64,000 nucleotides of DNA from Euonymus europaeus. Lineage: Eukaryota; Streptophyta; Magnoliopsida; Celastrales; Celastraceae. Under the pieces are notes generated by a model that was not told the DNA's origin, searched no databases, and saw only the letters and a program-made list of their open reading frames with translations. Location of the stretch: positions 14,768,501 through 14,832,500 of the forward strand of contig OY756958.1 of assembly GCA_963580455.1 (NCBI GenBank). The letters run 5' to 3'. Position 1 is the first letter of the stretch; the number at the start of each line of letters is the position of its first letter. Positions 50,490 to 62,397 of the stretch are shown here, piece after piece. The translations under genes were made by a program, and so were the position numbers.

Positions 50490-51740
50490 TTGCTCAGTGT
50501 ACACTTTTTATTGTTCTTCTATCTCAAATTTTACGAGTATAAGCTTCCTAGATTATTTCGATGTGAAAACACCAACTTTACAAGACAAATGGACAAAAAA
50601 GTTAAAAGCTCCTCCATAGAGAGAGTTGAGCAACTTCTAATCATCAAAGTCGCTCGGTGTACACTTTTTATTGTTCTTCTATGTCAAATTTTACGAGTAT
50701 ATGCTTTGTGGATTATTTTGATGCCAAAACCCGAACTTTCTATGACTAATGGACAAAAACATTAAAAGCTCCTCCATTGAGAGAGTTCCGCAACCTCGGA
50801 CTATCAAAATTGCTCGTTGTACACTTTTGATTGTTATTCTATGTCAAATTTTACGAGTATAAGCTTCCTAGATTATTTCGATGCCAAAACCCCAACTTTC
50901 TATGACAAATGGACAAAAACTTTTAAAGCTACTCAATAGAGAGAGTTGAGCAACTTCAGAACATAAAAGTTGCTCGGTGTACACTTTTTATTGTTATTCT
51001 ATATCAAATTTTACGAGTATAAGCTTCCTGGATTCTTTCGATGCCAAAAGCACAACTTTCTATGACAAATGGACAAAAACTTTTAAAGCTACTCCATAGA
51101 GAGAGTTGAGCAACTTCAGAACATAAAAGTTGCTTGGTGTACACTTTTTATTGTTATTCTATATCAAATTTTACGAGTATAAGCTTCCTAGATTATTTCG
51201 ATGCCAAAAACCCAATTTTCTATGACAAAAGGACAAAATCGTTTAAAGCTCCTCCATAGAGTGAGTTGAGCAACTTCGGACTATCAAAGTTGCTCGGTGT
51301 ACACTTTGTGTTGTTCTTCTATGTCAAATTTTACGAGTATAAGCTTCCTCGATTATTTCGATGCCAAAACCCTAACTTTCTATGACAAATGGACAAAACC
51401 TTTTAAAGCTCCTCCGTAGAGTGAGTTGAGCAACTTCGGACTATCAAAGTTTCTCGGTGTACACTTTTTATTGTTCTTCTATGTCAAATTTTACGAGTAT
51501 AAGCCTCCTAGATTATTTCGATGTGAAAACAACAACTTTACAAGACAAATGGACAAAAAAGTTAAAAGCTCCTCCATAGAGAGAGTTGAGCAACTTCTAA
51601 TCATCAAAGTCGCTCGGTGTACATTTTGTATTGTTCTTCTATGTCAAATTTTACGAGTATATGCTTTGCGGATTATTTTGATGCCAAAAACCGAACTTTC
51701 TATGACAAATGGACAAAAACATTAAAAGCTCCTCCATAGA
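50490..51740 (+). repeat. Region G 13-mer HOR unit, incomplete (right end of G)
   Basis: The standard order resumes, including CTTCCTGGATTC near 51025, AAAATCG, CCGTAGAGTG and the CTTCTAATCATC pair at 51426-51725. It breaks at about 51735, where the TCCATAGAGTGAG and CTTTGTGTTG monomer replaces the expected TCCATTGAGAGAG monomer. Confidence 0.8.
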
Positions 51741-53376
51741 GTGAGTTGAGCAACTTCGGACTATCAAAGTTGCTCGGTGTACACTTTGTGTTGTTCTTCT
51801 ATGTCAAATTTTACGAGTATAAGCTTCCTCGATTATTTCGATGCCAAAAACCAAACTTTCTATGACAAATGGACAAAATCGTTTAAATCTCCTCCATAGA
51901 GTGAGTTGAGCAACATCGGACTATCAAAGTTGCTCGGTGTACACTTTTTATTGTTCTTCTATGTCAAATTTTACGACTATAAGCAAACCAGATTATTTCG
52001 ATGCCAAAACCCAAACTTTCTATGACAAATGGACAAAAACGTTAAAAGCTCCTCCATAGACAGAGTTGTGAAACTTCGGCCTATCAAAGTTGCTCAGTGT
52101 ACACTTTTTATTGTTCTTCTATGTCAAATTTTACGAGTATAAGCCTCCTAGATTATTTTGATGTGAAAACAACAACTTTACAAGACAAATGGACAAAAAC
52201 GTTAGAAGCTCCTCCATAGAGAGAGTTGTGCAACTTCGGACTATCAAAGTTGCTCGGTGTACACTTTTTATTGTTCTTCTATGTCAAATTTTACGAGTAT
52301 AAGCCTCCTAGATTATTTTGATGTGAAAACAACAACTTTACAAGACAAATGGACAAAAACGTTAGAAGCTCCTCCATAGAGAGAGTTGTACAACTTCAAA
52401 CTATCGATAGAGAGAGTTGAGCAACTTCAGAACATAAAAGTTGCTGGGTGTACACTTTTTATTGTTATTCTATGTCAAATTTTACGAGTATATGTTTCCT
52501 AGATTCTTTCGATGCCAAAACCACAACTTTCTATGAGAAATGGACAAAAACTTTTAAAGCTACTCCATAGGGAGAGTTGAGCAACTTCAGAACATAAAAG
52601 TTGCTCAGTGTACACTTTTTATTGTTATTCTATATCAAATTTTACGAGTATAAGCTTCCTAGATTATTTCGATGGCAAAAACCCAACTTTCTATGACAAA
52701 AGGACAAAACCGTTTAAAGCACCTCCATAGAGTGAGTTGAGCAACTTCGGACTATCAAAGTTGCTCGGTGTACACTTTTTGTTGTTCTTCTATGTCAAAT
52801 TTTACGAGTATAAGCTTCCTAGATTATTTCGATGCCAAAAAACCAACTATCAATGACAAATCGACAAAACTTTTAAAAGCTACTCCATAGAGAGAGTTGA
52901 GCAACTTCATACCATAAAAGTTGCTCGGTGTACACTTTTTATTGTTCTTTTATGTCAAATTTTATGACTATAAGCATCCTAGATTATTTCGATGGCAAAA
53001 CCCCAACTTTCTATGACAAATGGACAAAAACGTTAAAAGCTCCCCCATAGAGAGAGTTGTGCAACTTCGGACTATCAAAGTTGCTCGGTGTACACTTTTT
53101 ATTGTTCTTCTATCTCAAATTTTACGAGTATAAGCTTCGTAGATTATTTTGATGTGAAAAAACCAACTTTACAAGACAAATGGACAAAAACGTTAAAAGC
53201 TACTTCATAGTGAGAGTTTAGCAATTCCAGACCATCAAAGTTGCTCATTGTACACTTTTTATTGTTCTTCTACGTCAAATTTTACGAGTATAAGCTTCCT
53301 AGATTATTTCGATGCCAAAAACCCAACTTTCTATGACAAATGGACAAAACCGTTTAAAGCTCCTCCATAGAGTGAG
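51740..53376 (+). repeat. Region H, mosaic start
   Basis: This is a junction zone joining Region G monomers (CTTTGTGTTG, CTTCGGCCTATC) to a new set with GATGGCAAAAACCC and GATTATTTTGATGTG. It includes a recent tandem pair of the CCTCCTAGATTATTTTGATG monomer (52141 and 52301) and the 191-bp monomer at 52262. From about 52590 it matches 54670 onward at an offset of 2,080 bp. Confidence 0.72.
52262..52452 (+). repeat. 191-bp elongated monomer with internal 31-bp partial duplication
   Basis: The next CACTTTTTATTG start is 191 bp away instead of 160. The extra 31 bp lie near 52378-52420, where the ATAGAGAGAGTTG...CAACTTC stretch occurs twice. The first copy reads GTACAACTTCAAACTATCG and the second GAGCAACTTCAGAACATAAAAG. 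This is a junction between two monomer subtypes out of register. Confidence 0.82.
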
Positions 53377-56287
53377 TTGAGCAACTTCGGACTATCAAAG
53401 TTGCTCGGTGTACACTTTTTATTGTTCTTCTATGTCAAATTTTACGAGTATAAGCCTCCTAGATTATTTCGATGTGAAAACAACAACTTTACAAGACGAA
53501 TGGACAAAAACGTTAGAAGCTGCTCCATAGAGAGAGTTGTGCAACTTCAGAACATAAAAGTTGCTCGGTGTACACTTTTTATTGTTATTCTATATCAAAT
53601 TTTACGAGTATGAGCCTCCTAGATTATTTCGATGGCAAAAACCCAACTTTCTATGACAAAAGGACAAAATCGTTTAAAGCTCCTCCATAGAGTGAGTTGA
53701 GCAACTTCGGACTATCAAAGTTGCTCGGTGTACACTTTTTGTTGTTCTTCTATGTCAAATTTTACGAGTATAAGCTTCCTAGATTATTTCGATGCCAAAA
53801 GACCAACGTTCAATGACAAATCGACAAAACCTATAAAAGCTACTCCATAGAGAGAGTTGAGCAACTTCGGACCATAAAAGTTGCTCGGTGTACACTTTTT
53901 ATTGTTCTTTTATGTCAAATTTTATGACTATAAGCATCCTAGATTATTTCGATTCCAAAACCCCAAGTTTCTATGACAAATGGACAAAAACGTTAAAAGC
54001 TCCCCCACAGAGAGAGTTGTGCAACTTCGGACTATCAAAGGTTCTCGGTGTACACTTTTTATTGTTCTTCTATCTCAAATTTTACGAGTATAAGCTTCGT
54101 AGATTATTTCGATGTGAAAAAACCAACTTTACAAGACAAATGGACAAAAACGTTAAAAGCTACTTCATAGTGACAGTTAAGCAATTCCGGACCATCAAAG
54201 TTGCTCATTGTACACTTTTTATTGTTCTTCTACGTAAAATTTTACGAGTATAAGCTTCCTAGATTATTTCGATGCCAAAAACCCAACTTTCTATGACAAA
54301 TGGACAAAACCGTTTAAAGCTCCTCCATAGAGTGAGTTGAGAAACTTAGGACTATCAAAGTTGCTCGGTGTACACTTTTTATTGTTCTTCTATGTCAAAT
54401 TTTACGAGTATAAGCCTCCTAGATTATTTCGATGTGAAAACAACAACTTTACAAGACAAATGGACAAAAACGTTAGAAGCTCCTCCATAGAGAGAGTTGT
54501 GTTACTTCGGACTATCAAAATTACTCAGTGTACACTTTTTATTGTTATTCTATGTCAAATTTTACGAGTATAAGCTTCCTAGATTATTTCGATGCCAAAA
54601 CCCCAACTTTCTGTGACAAATGGACAAAAACTTTTAAAGCTACTCCATAGAGAGAGTTGAGCAACTTCAGAACATAAAAGTTGCTCGGTGTACATTTTTT
54701 ATTTTTATTCTATATCAAATTTTACGAGTATAAGCTTCCTAGATTATTTCGATGGCAAAAACCCAACTTTCTATGACAAAAGGACAAAACCGTTTAAAGC
54801 ACCTCCATAGAGTGAGTTGAGCAACTTCGGACTATCAAAGTTGCTCGGTGTACACTTTTTGTTGTTCTTCTATGTCAAATTTTACGAGTATAAGCTTCCT
54901 AGATTATTTCGATGCCAAAAAACCAACTATCAATGACAAATCGACAAAACCTTTAAAAGCTACTCCATAGAGAGAGTTGAGCAACTTCATACCATAAAAG
55001 TTGCTCGGTGTACACTTTTTATTGTTATTTTATGTCAAATTTTATGACTATAAGCATCCTAGATTATTTCGATGGCAAAACCCCAACTTTCTATGACAAA
55101 TGGACAAAAACGTTAAAAGCTCCCCCATAGAGAGAGTTGTGCAACTTCGGACTATCAAAGTTGCTCGGTGTACACTTTTTATTGTTCTTCTATCTCAAAT
55201 TTTACGAGTATAAGCTTCGTAGATTATTTCGATGTGAAAAAACCAACTTTACAAGACAAATGGACAAAAACGTTAAAAGCTACTTCATAGTGAGAGTTTA
55301 GCAATTCCAGACCATCAAAGTTGCTCATTGTACACTTTTTATTGTTGTTCTACGTCAAATTTTACGAGTATAAGCTTCCTAGATTATTTCGATGCCAAAA
55401 ACCCAACTTTCTATGACAAATGGACAAAACCGTTTAAAGCTCCTCCATAGAGTGAGTTGAGCAACTTCGGACTATCAAAGTTGCTCGGTGTACACTTTTT
55501 ATTGTTCTTCTATGTCAAATTTTACGAGTATAAGCCTCCTAGATTATTTCGATGTGAAAACAACAACTTTACAAGACAAATGGACAAAAACGTTAGAAGC
55601 TCCTCCATAGAGAGAGTTGTGCAACTTCGGACTATCAAAATTGCTCAGTGTACACTTTTTATTGTTATTCTATGTCAAACTTTACGATTATAAGCTTCCT
55701 AGATTATTTCGATGCCAAAACCCCAACTTTCTATGACAAATGGACAAAACCGTTTAAAGCTCCTCCATAGAGTGAGTTGAGCAACTTCGGACTATCAAAG
55801 TTGCTCGGTGTACACTTTTTATTGTTCTTCTATGTCAAATTTTACGAGTATAAGCCTCCTAGATTATTTTGATGTGAAAATAACAACTTTACAAGACGAA
55901 TGGACAAAAACGTTAGAAGCTGCTCCATAGAGAGAGTTGTGCAACTTCAGAACATAAAAGTTGCTCGGTGTACACTTTTTATTGTTATTCTATATCAAAT
56001 TTTACGAGTATGAGCTTCCTAGATTATTTCGATGGCAAAAACCCAACTTTCTATGACAAAAGGACAAAATCGTTTAAAGCTCCTCCATAGAGTGAGTTGA
56101 GCAACTTCGGACTATCAAAGTTGCTCGGTGTACACTTTTTGTTGTTCTTCTATGTCAATTTTTACGAGTATAAGCTTCCTAGATTATTTCGATGCCAAAA
56201 AACCAACGTTCAATGACAAATCGACAAAACCTATAAAAGCTACTCCATAGAGAGAGTTGAGCAACTTCGGACCATAAAAGTTGCTCG
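53377..56287 (+). repeat. Region H, HOR with 2,080- and 2,400-bp offsets
   Basis: Segments here match downstream sequence at two different offsets. The stretch 53377 to about 53520 and the monomers before it match at 2,080 bp (13 monomers). From about 53520 to 55450 the match is at 2,400 bp (15 monomers; GCTGCTCCATAG at 53519 and 55919, GGTTCTCGG at 54040 and 56440, GAAACTTAGG at 54341 and 56741). Two HOR lengths therefore overlap. Confidence 0.75.
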
Positions 56288-59005
56288 GTGTACACTTTTT
56301 ATTGTTCTTTTATGTCAAATTTTATGACTATAAGCATCCTGGATTATTTCGATGCCAAAACCCCAAGTTTCTATGACAAATGGACAAAAACGTTAAAAGC
56401 TCCCCCACAGAGAGAGTTGTGCAACTTCGGACTATCAAAGGTTCTCGGTGTACACTTTTTATTGTTCTTCTATCTCAAATTTTACGAGTATAAGCTTCGT
56501 AGATTATTTCGATGTGAAAAAACCAACTTTACAAGACAAATGGACAAAAACGTTAAAAGCTACTTCATAGTGAGAGTTAAGCAATTCCGGACCATCAAAG
56601 TTGCTCATTGTACACTTTTTATTGTTCTTCTACGTAAAATTTTACGAGTATAAGCTTCCTAGATTATTTCAATGCCAAAAACCCAACTTTCTATGACAAA
56701 TGGACAAAACCGTTTAAAGCTCCTCCATAGAGTGAGTTGAGAAACTTAGGACTATCAAAGTTGCTCGGTGTACACTTTTTATTGTTCTTCTATGTCAAAT
56801 TTTACGAGTATAAGCCTCCTAGATTATTTCGATGTGAAAACAACAACTTTACAAGACAAATGAACAAAAACGTTAGAAGCTCCTCCATAGAGAGAGTTGT
56901 GTTACTTCGGACTATCAAAATTGCTCAGTGTACACTTTTTATTGTTATTCTATGTCAAATTTTACGAGTATAAGCTTCCTAGATTATTTCGATGCCAAAA
57001 CCCCAACTTTATGTGACAAATGGACAAAAACTTTTAAAGCTACTCCATAGAGAGAGTTGAGCAACTTCAGAACATAAAAGTTGCTCGGTGTACATTTTTT
57101 ATTTTTATTCTATATCAAATTTTACGAGTATAAGCTTCCTAGATTATATCGATGCCAAAACTCCAACTTTCTATGACAAATGGACTAAAACTTTTAAAGC
57201 TACTCACTAGAGAGAGTTGAGCAACTTCAGAACATAAAAGTTGCTCGGTGTACACTTTTTATTGTTATTCTATGTCAAATTTTACGAGTATAAGCTTCCT
57301 AGATTCTTTCGATGCCAAAACCACAACTTTCTATGACAAATGGACAAAAACTTTTAAAGCTACTCCGTAGGGAGAGTTGAGCAACTTCAGAACATAAAAG
57401 TTGCTCGGTGTACACTTTTTATTGTTATTCTATATCAAATTTTACGAGTATAAGCTTCCTAGATTATTTCGATGGCAAAAACCCAACTTTCTATGACAAA
57501 AGGACAAAACCGTTTAAAGCTCCTCCATTGAGTGAGTTGAGAAACTTCGGACTATCAAAGTTGCTCGGTGTACACTTTTTTATTGTTCTTCTATGTCAAA
57601 TTTTATGAGTATAAGCTTCCTAGATTATTTCGATGCCAAAACCCCAACTTTCTATGACAAAGGGACAAAAACTTTTAAAGCTACTCCATAGAGAGAGTTG
57701 AGCAACTTCAGAACATAAAAGTTGCTCGGTGTACATTTTTTATTGTTATTCCATATCAAATTTTACGAGTATAAGCTTCCAAGATTATTTCGATGCCAAA
57801 AACGCAACTTTCTATGACAAAAGGACAAAACCGTTTAAAGCTCCTCTATAGAGTGAGTTGAGCAACTTCGGACTATCAAAGTTGCTCGCTGTACACTTTT
57901 TGTTGTTCTTCTATGTCAAATTTTACGAGTATATGCTTGCTGGATTATTTTGATGCCAAAACCCCAATTATCAATAAGAAATCAGCAAAACCGTTAAATG
58001 CTACTTCATAGTGAGAGTTGAGCAATTCTGGACCATCAAAGTTGCTCATTGTACACTTTTTATTGTTCTTCTACGTCAAATTTTACGAGTATAAGCTTCC
58101 TAGATTATTTCGATGCCAAAACCCCAACTTTCTATGACAAATGGACAAAACCGTTTAAAGCTCCTCCATAGAGTGAGTTGAGCAACTTCGGACTATCAAA
58201 GTTGCTCGGTGTACCCTTTTTATTGTTCTTCTATGTCAAATTTTACGAGTATAAGCCTCCTAGATTATTTTGATGTGAAAACAACAACTTTACAAGACAA
58301 ATGGACAAAAACGTTAGAAGCTCCTCCATAGAGAGAGTTGTGCAACTTCGGACTATCAAAGTTGCTCGGTGTACACTTTTTATTGTTCTTCTATGTCAAA
58401 TTTTACGAGTATAAGCCTCGTAGATTATTTTGATGTGAAAACAAATTTACAAGACAAATGGACAAAAACGTTAGAAGCTCCTCCATAGAGAGAGTTGTAC
58501 AACTTCGAACTATCAAAATTGCTCGGTGTACACTTTTTATTGTTATTCTATGTCAAATTTTACGAGTATAAGCTTCCTAGATTATTTCGATGCCAAAACC
58601 CCAACTTTCTATGACAAATGTACAAAAACTTTTAAAGCTACTCCATAGAGAGAGTTGAGCAACTTTAGAACATAAAAGTTGCTCGGTGTACACTTTTTAT
58701 TGTTATTCTATATCAAATTTTACGAGTATGAGCTTCCTAGATTATTTCGATGGCAAAAACCCAACTTTCTATGACAAAAGGACAAAATCGTTTAAAGCTC
58801 CTCCATAGAGTGAGTTGAGCAACTTCGGACTATCAAAGTTGCTCGGTGTACACTTTTTGTTGTTCTTCTATGTCAAATTTTACGAGTATAAGCTTCCTAG
58901 ATTATTTCGATGCCAAAAAACCAACGTTCAATGACAAATCGACAAAACCTATAAAAGCTACTCCATAGAGAGAGTTGAGCAACTTCGGACCATAAAAGTT
59001 GCTCG
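56288..59005 (+). repeat. Region H HOR unit (2,718 bp)
   Basis: The distance between the TATGACTATAAGCATCC / CCAAGTTTC monomers at 56288 and 59006 is 2,718 bp, 17 monomers minus two bases. Part of it (about 57120-58430) recurs near 60160-61470 at an offset of about 3,038 bp. It contains a one-base insertion near 57575 (ACTTTTTTATTG) and the 157-bp monomer at 58374. Confidence 0.72.
58374..58530 (+). repeat. 157-bp monomer with 3-bp deletion
   Basis: GAAAACAAATTTACAAG replaces GAAAACAACAACTTTACAAG near 58437-58453, a loss of three bases inside a CAA-rich stretch. The neighbouring copy of the same subtype (from 58214) is intact. Confidence 0.82.
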
Positions 59006-60477
59006 GTGTACACTTTTTATTGTTCTTTTATGTCAAATTTTATGACTATAAGCATCCTAGATTATTTCGATGCCAAAACCCCAAGTTTCTATGACAAATG
59101 GACAAAAACGTTAAAAGCTCCCCCACAGAGAGAGTTGTGCAACTTCGGACTATCAAAGGTTCTCGGTGTACACTTTTTATTGTTCTTCTATCTCAAATTT
59201 TACGAGTATAAGCTTCGTAGATTATTTCGATGTGAAAAAACCAACTTTACAAGACAAATGGACAAAAACGTTAAAAGCTACTTCATAGTGAGAGTTAAGC
59301 AATTCCGGACCATCAAAGTTGCTCATTATACACTTTTTATTGTTCTTCTACGTAAAATTTTACGAGTATAAGCTTCCTAGATTATTTCGATGCCAAAAAC
59401 CCAACTTTCTATGACAAATGGACAAAACCGTTTAAAGCTCCTCCATAGAGTGAGTTGAGCAACTTAGGACTATCAAAGTTGCTCGGTGTACACTTTTTAT
59501 TGTTCTTCTATGTCAAATTTTACGAGTATAAGCCTCCTAGATTATTTCGATGTGAAAACAACAACTTTACAAGATAAATGGACAAAAACGTTAGAAGCTC
59601 CTCCATAGAGAGAGTTGTGCAACTTCGGACTATCAAAATTGCTCAGTGTACACTTTTTATTGTTATTCTATGTCAAACTTTACGATTATAAGCTTCCTAG
59701 ATTATTTCGATGCCAAAACCCCAACTTTCTATGACAAATGGACAAAACCGTTTAAAGCTCCTCCATAGAGTGAGTTGAGCAACTTCGGACTATCAAAGTT
59801 GCTCGGTGTACACTTTTTATTGTTCTTCTATGTCAAATTTTACGAGTATAAGCCTCCTAGATTATTTTGATGTGAAAATAACAACTTTACAAGACGAATG
59901 GACAAAAACGTTAGAAGCTGCTCCATAGAGAGAGTTGTGCAACTTCGGACTATCAAAATTGCTCGGTGTACACTTTTTATTGTTATTCTATGTCAAATTT
60001 TACGAGTATAAGCTTCGTAGATTAATTCGATGCCAAAACCCCAACTTTCTGTGACAAATGGACAAAAACTTTTAAAGTTACTCCATAGAGAGAGTTGAGC
60101 AACTTCAGAACATAAAAGTTGCTCGGTGTACATTTTTTATTTTTATTCTATATCAAATTTTACGAGTATAAGCTTCCTAGATTATTTCGATGCCAAAACT
60201 CCAACTTTCTATGACAAATGGACAAAAACTTTTAAAGCTACTCACTAGAGAGAGTTGAGCAACTTCAGAACATAAAAGTTGCTCGGTGTACACTTTTTAT
60301 TGTTATTCTATGTCAAATTTTACGAGTATAAGCTTCCTAGATTCTTTCGATGCCAAAACCACAAATTTCTATGACAAATGGACAAAAACTTTTAAAGCTA
60401 CTCCATAGGGAGAGTTGAGCAACTTCAGAACATAAAAGTTGCTCGGTGTACACTTTTTATTGTTATTCTATATCAAA
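59006..60477 (+). repeat. Region H, final part before the 1,920-bp HOR
   Basis: The order repeats that of 56288 onward (CCAAGTTTC, GGTTCTCGG, GTTAAGCAATTCC, CAACTTAGG, then CTTTACGATTATAAG near 59680, which matches 55680). It includes GAATGG / GCTGCTCCATAG at 59895-59925, as at 55895-55925. Confidence 0.72.
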
Positions 60478-61090
60478 TTTTACGAGTATAAGCTTCCTAG
60501 ATTATTTCGATGGCAAAAACCCAACTTTCTATGACAAAAGGACAAAACCGTTTAAAGCTCCTCCATTGAGTGAGTTGAGAAACTTCGGACTATCAAAGTT
60601 GCTCGGTGTACACTTTTTGTTGTTCTTCTATGTCAAATTTTATGAGTATAAGCTTCCTAGATTATTTCGATGCCAAAACCCCAACTTTCTATGACAAATG
60701 GACAAAAACTTTTAAAGCTACTCCATAGAGAGAGTTGAGCAACTTCAGAACATAAAAGTTGCTCGGTGTACATTTTTTATTGTTATTCTATATCAAATTT
60801 TACGAGTATAAGCTTCCAAGATTATTTCGATGCCAAAAACGCAACTTTCTATGACAAAAGGACAAAACCGTTTAAAGCTCCTCTATAGAGTGAGTTGAGC
60901 AACTTCGGACTATCAAAGTTGCTCGCTGTACACTTTTTGTTGTTCTTCTATGTCAAATTTTACGAGTATATGCTTGCTGGATTATTTTGATGCCAAAACC
61001 CCAATTATCAATAAGAAATCAGCAAAACCGTTAAATGCTACTTCATAGTGAGAGTTGAGCAATTCTGGACCATCAAAGTTGCTCATTGTA

Positions 61091-61250
61091 CACTTTTTAT
61101 TGTTCTTCTACGTCAAATTTTACGAGTATAAGCTTCCTAGATTATTTCGATGCCAAAACCCCAACTTTCTATGACAAATGGACAAAACCGTTTAAAGCTC
61201 CTCCATAGAGTGAGTTGAGCAACTTCGGACTATCAAAGTTGCTCGGTGTA
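61091..61250 (+). repeat. Representative 160-bp monomer close to the consensus
   Basis: This copy is a convenient type example. It is exactly 160 bp and differs from my hand consensus only in having CG instead of TG at monomer positions 21-22. In this phase the HindIII site AAGCTT is at monomer positions 40-45, a TCGA site at 57-60, CpGs at 33, 58, 99, 136 and 154, and the inverted repeat at 127-154. G+C of the consensus is 60/160 by hand count. The monomer start is arbitrary because the array has no true unit boundary. Confidence 0.93.
61217..61244. other. 9-bp perfect inverted repeat (dyad) of the monomer, type example
   Basis: GAGCAACTT (61217-61225) and AAGTTGCTC (61236-61244) are exact reverse complements around a 10-base spacer. 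They could form a hairpin or cruciform, or be a binding site with twofold symmetry. The same dyad is present in most canonical monomers (for example 3434-3461) and is broken in particular subtypes. Short dyads are a reported property of some centromeric satellites. A role here is inference. Confidence 0.85.
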
Positions 61251-62397
61251 CCCTTTTTATTGTTCTTCTATGTCAAATTTTACGAGTATAAGCCTCCTAG
61301 ATTATTTTGATGTGAAAACAACAACTTTACATGACAAATGGACAAAAACGTTAGAAGCTCCTCCATAGAGAGAGTTGTGCAACTTCGGACTATCAAAGTT
61401 GCTCGGTGTACACTTTTTGTTGTTCTTCTATGTCAAATTTTACGAGTATAAGCTTCCTAGATTATTTCGATGCCAAAAAACCAACGTTCAATGACAAATC
61501 GACAAAACCTATAAAAGCTACTCCATAGTGAGAGTTGAGCAATTCTGGACCATCAAAGTTGCTCATTGTACACTTTTTACTGTTCTTCTATGTCAAATTT
61601 TACGAGTATAAGCTTCATAGATTCTTTCGATGCCAAAACCACAACTTTCTATGACAAATGGACAAAAACTTTTAAAGCTACTCCATAGGGAGAGTTGAGC
61701 AACTTCAGAACATAAAAGTTGCTCGGTGTACACTTTTTATTGTTATTCTATATCAAATTTTACGAGTATAAGCATCCTAGATTATTTCGATGGCAAAAAC
61801 CCAACTTTCTATGACAAAAGGACAAAACCGTTTAAAGCACCTCCATAGAGTGAGTTGAGCAACTTCGGACTATCAAAGTTGCTCGGTGTACACTTTTTGT
61901 TGTTCTTCTATGTCAAATTTTACGAGTATAAGCTTCCTAGATTATTTCGATGCCAAAAAACCAACTATCAATGACAAATCGACAAAACCTTTAAAAGCTA
62001 CTCCATAGAGAGAGTTGAGCAACTTCGGACCATAAAAGTTGCTCGGTGTACACTTTTTATTGTTCTTTTATGTCAAATTTTACGACTATAAGCATCCTAG
62101 ATTATTTCGATGGCAAAACTCCAACTTTCTATGACAAATGGACAAAAACGTTAAAAGCTCCCCCATAGAGAGAGTTGTGCAACTTCGGACTATCAAAGTT
62201 GCTCGGTGTACACTTTTTATTTTTCTTCTATCTCAAATTTTACGAGTATAAGCTTCGTAGATTATTTCGATGTGAAAAAACCAACTTTAAAAGACAAATG
62301 GACAAAAACGTTAAAAGCTACTTCATAGTGAGAGTTTAGCAATTCCAGACCATCAAAGTTGCTCATTGTACACTTTTTATTGTTCTTCTACGTCAAA

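Larger units (their letters stand above)
60478..62397 (+). repeat. Region I 12-mer HOR unit, copy 1 (1,920 bp)
   Basis: Twelve monomers. From 60478 to 62080 the sequence matches 62398-64000 at an offset of exactly 1,920 bp. I found no difference in the lines I compared, including rare variants such as CCATTGAGTGAGTTGAGAAAC, AACGCAAC, CCAATTATC with GAAATCAGC, GTACCCTTTTTATTG, TTACATGACAAATGG and CTTTTTACTGTTC. Confidence 0.88.

Noticed and set aside
61216..61244. Possible CENP-B box in the dyad region (TTCGGACTATCAAAG)
   Set aside because: The first half fits the pattern TTCG-N4-A, but the required CGGG in the second half is AAAG here. The core needed for binding is missing, so it is not a CENP-B box.
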